From positions 1 through 63,900 of the forward strand of contig CAZBRS010000037.1 in the NCBI GenBank assembly GCA_964494475.1: a stretch of DNA of 63,900 nucleotides. Direction: 5' to 3'. The position numbers were made by a program, and so were the translations under genes. This document shows, one piece after another, positions 62,613-63,900 of this stretch (positions are counted from its first letter, which is position 1; each line of letters opens with the position of its first letter). Origin of the DNA: CAZBRS01 sp964494475. Its GTDB lineage: Bacteria; Myxococcota_A; UBA9042; CAZBRS01. A model generated the notes under the pieces. That model was not told where the DNA came from and searched no databases. It saw only the letters and a program-made list of their open reading frames with translations.

Positions 62613-62778
62613 GTAACAAGGGATGTAACAATGGATCCCGGGGCCGTCCCACGGCCACATCGGGCTACCCGTTCCCCCTTGCACCCCTCCTCCTGGGTCA
62701 GCAGATCGAGATGCAGCGTCGTGCCGGGGTGCCCTGCCGTGTAGACGGACTGGTCCGTAACAAGGGATCGTAACAACG
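62611..62778 (+). repeat. Four GTAACAA repeats in two pairs
   Basis: GTAACAAGGGAT occurs at 62613-62624 and 62757-62768, each followed at once by a second GTAACAA (62625 and 62770). The core is thus present four times in 165 bp, 70-230 bp from the tRNA. Placement fits arm-type integrase sites. The 62544-62899 gap otherwise holds the terminator and no gene that I can support. Confidence 0.6.
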
Positions 62779-62899
62779 AAACGTGACCACCTGGGACGCC
62801 CCCTGCCGCACTCTCTGCTGTTGGGTGCCGGTTGATCCATGGCGGCGTTCAGGGTACCGTCGAGATCATGGACCGACAATCGAAGCAGGAAGGCACGTG

Positions 62900-63550
62900 A
62901 TGCATCTTCTTAGGCTCATTGCTGCGTTCCTGTTGGCTCTGGGGGCGGTCGTTGCCTGCGGTGGAGCTAGTGCGAAGAGCGGCGAGGGGGGAAGTTGCAC
63001 TAAGACGTCCGACTGCGTACCCGGATTGAACTGCATCGACCTACAGTGCTGGCCTGACGACACGACCGACGTCGCAGATTTCGATACGCAGGACGTGGTG
63101 GAGCCGTTCTGGTCCGACCCTGCCACGGGGTTGGTGTGGCAGACGGCTTCCGGCGGAGGCATGTCGTGGGCTGCCGGTAAAGACTATTGCTCATCGAACA
63201 AAGCCAGATTGCCCGGGGCGGGTTGGCACCTGCCTGACATCGACGAACTTCGGAGCCTGATCGTGGGGTGCCCCGAGACTGAACTCGGTGGATCCTGTGC
63301 CATACATGCCGACTGCGAGGCCGCGTGCCCAGATTTCCTATGTCGTGGCTGCGATGACGGCGGCGGCCCCGGTCCCGATGGCTGTTACATGGACGGCAGG
63401 TTCGAGAACCGCTGCGACTTCTACTGGTCGGCGACAGCGTTGCCCGGCTCGTCTTCCGACGCGTTCGACGTCGACTTCAGCGATGGCGGTGTCTACTACA
63501 ACGGCGTCGGCAGCGCCAAGGGGGTGCGGTGTGTACGTGCTGGGCCGTGA
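62900..63550 (+). CDS. Lipoprotein with DUF1566-like C-terminal domain
   Basis: 216 residues: lipobox VVAC, a Cys-rich start (CTKTSDCVPGLNCIDLQCW, like the disulfide repeats of other surface proteins here), and a C-terminal domain reading DPATGLVWQ, WAAGKDYCSSN, GWHLPDIDELRSLI, YWSATALPG and GVRCVR. This is the DUF1566 pattern, a C-type-lectin-like fold. It is probably exposed and binds a ligand. The ATG follows AGGAAGG. AT richer than most neighbours, as fits island DNA. It sits between the tRNA and the integrase. Confidence 0.8.
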   Translation: MHLLRLIAAFLLALGAVVACGGASAKSGEGGSCTKTSDCVPGLNCIDLQCWPDDTTDVADFDTQDVVEPFWSDPATGLVWQTASGGGMSWAAGKDYCSSNKARLPGAGWHLPDIDELRSLIVGCPETELGGSCAIHADCEAACPDFLCRGCDDGGGPGPDGCYMDGRFENRCDFYWSATALPGSSSDAFDVDFSDGGVYYNGVGSAKGVRCVRAGP

Positions 63551-63680
63551 ACCAACGCCCGACCACGTGCCCCGCCAGGATGCCCTACGTTGCATTCTCT
63601 GAGCCTGCGTGGCCTGACTCCCGGCCTTGAAGCTCAGGAGGTCAGGACGGCCAGGCTGTGACGGCCTTTGCCCCAAGGGT

Positions 63681-63900
63681 TCAGGCCATCTTCGTGCGTC
63701 GCTTCTCCTTCTTGACCGGAGCCAGGGTCGAAGCGATCTGACGGGTACGGGCAGCGCCACCAGCGTCAGCCTTCACGTAGTGCCGGTTCGTGACGGCCTG
63801 GCCGTTGTGCCCCAGGTCCCGGGAGATGGCCGCGCCGATCACACCCACCTCCTTGCTCCAGGAAGCCACGGTGCCCCGCAGGCCGTGAGGAGGGACGACG
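63681..63900 (-). CDS. Tyrosine recombinase (integrase), C-terminal part, runs off the window
   Basis: The frame is open to the right edge and encodes the last 72 residues. It contains box II HGLRGT (His, Arg), LGH, and NRHYVK with the catalytic Tyr near the end, all in the spacing of phage-type integrases. A basic Lys-rich tail follows. The upstream part lies beyond base 63900. The gene reads toward tRNA-Leu, about 1.1 kb away, as integrases of tRNA-targeted islands usually do. The DUF1566-like lipoprotein lies between. Whether the upstream part is intact cannot be seen. Confidence 0.85.
   Translation of the reverse strand, partial: VVPPHGLRGTVASWSKEVGVIGAAISRDLGHNGQAVTNRHYVKADAGGAARTRQIASTLAPVKKEKRRTKMA

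Overview
This 63.9-kb window is high-GC bacterial chromosome, densely packed with genes on both strands. It most likely comes from the Myxococcota or a close deltaproteobacterial relative. The grounds are: Asp/Val/Thr-rich lipoproteins carrying Cys-rich 'CGDGxC' and 'CxDGDxCT' repeats; a complete pathway head for lysine breakdown through lysine 2,3- and 5,6-aminomutases; and a lexA promoter whose operator fits the published Myxococcus-type LexA motif at 16 of 17 positions. No CRISPR array, rRNA or intact insertion sequence was seen.

Layout. 0-18 kb: secreted lipoproteins (ceramidase-like, a large alpha/beta hydrolase, a 1339-residue modular Cys-rich protein, a GH57-like protein), a radical SAM protein with a DUF483-like half, priA and an MscS-type channel. 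18-26 kb: lysine catabolism (kce, then kamE, kamD, a probable kamB, kamA and kdd on the minus strand), with a Cys-rich lipoprotein gene on the opposite strand between kce and the rest. 26-31 kb: a SEC-C protein, then rpmE, a DUF1385 gene and prfA. Behind prfA lies a small decayed cassette flanked by two 134-bp copies of the prfA 3' end. 31-43 kb: a membrane protein, an S41 protease with a TPR/PEGA partner, ftsK, ysxC, a helix-turn-helix regulator and a ComEC-like protein. 43-50 kb: a SurA/PpiD-type chaperone, rluD, lexA, dnaK and an HU gene ending in a clear terminator. 50-62 kb: two cyclic-nucleotide-binding-fold proteins, a TtcA-like enzyme, xdhC, a rhomboid, a Nudix enzyme, an ABC substrate-binding lipoprotein and a PBP4-type carboxypeptidase. 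These meet a tightly overlapping minus-strand operon (alpha/beta hydrolase, xseB, tlyA, ATP-grasp, TonB-like, peptidase-MA-like). 62.4-63.9 kb: tRNA-Leu(CAG), a cluster of GTAACAA repeats, a DUF1566-like lipoprotein and the C-terminal part of a tyrosine integrase running off the window. This is what the edge of a tRNA-integrated island looks like.

How the genes work together. KamA makes L-beta-lysine, KamD/KamE move the second amino group, Kdd deaminates oxidatively and Kce cleaves the product with acetyl-CoA. KamB-like probably keeps the B12 aminomutase active. The later steps (3-aminobutyryl-CoA deamination, CoA transfer) are not in the window. The most unusual feature is the 867-bp duplicated prfA-tail unit at 30.0-31.0 kb. 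It holds three small genes, all in one reading frame; the first has an in-frame stop and the third has lost its start. It looks like a remnant of a small element that inserts at, and rebuilds, the end of prfA.
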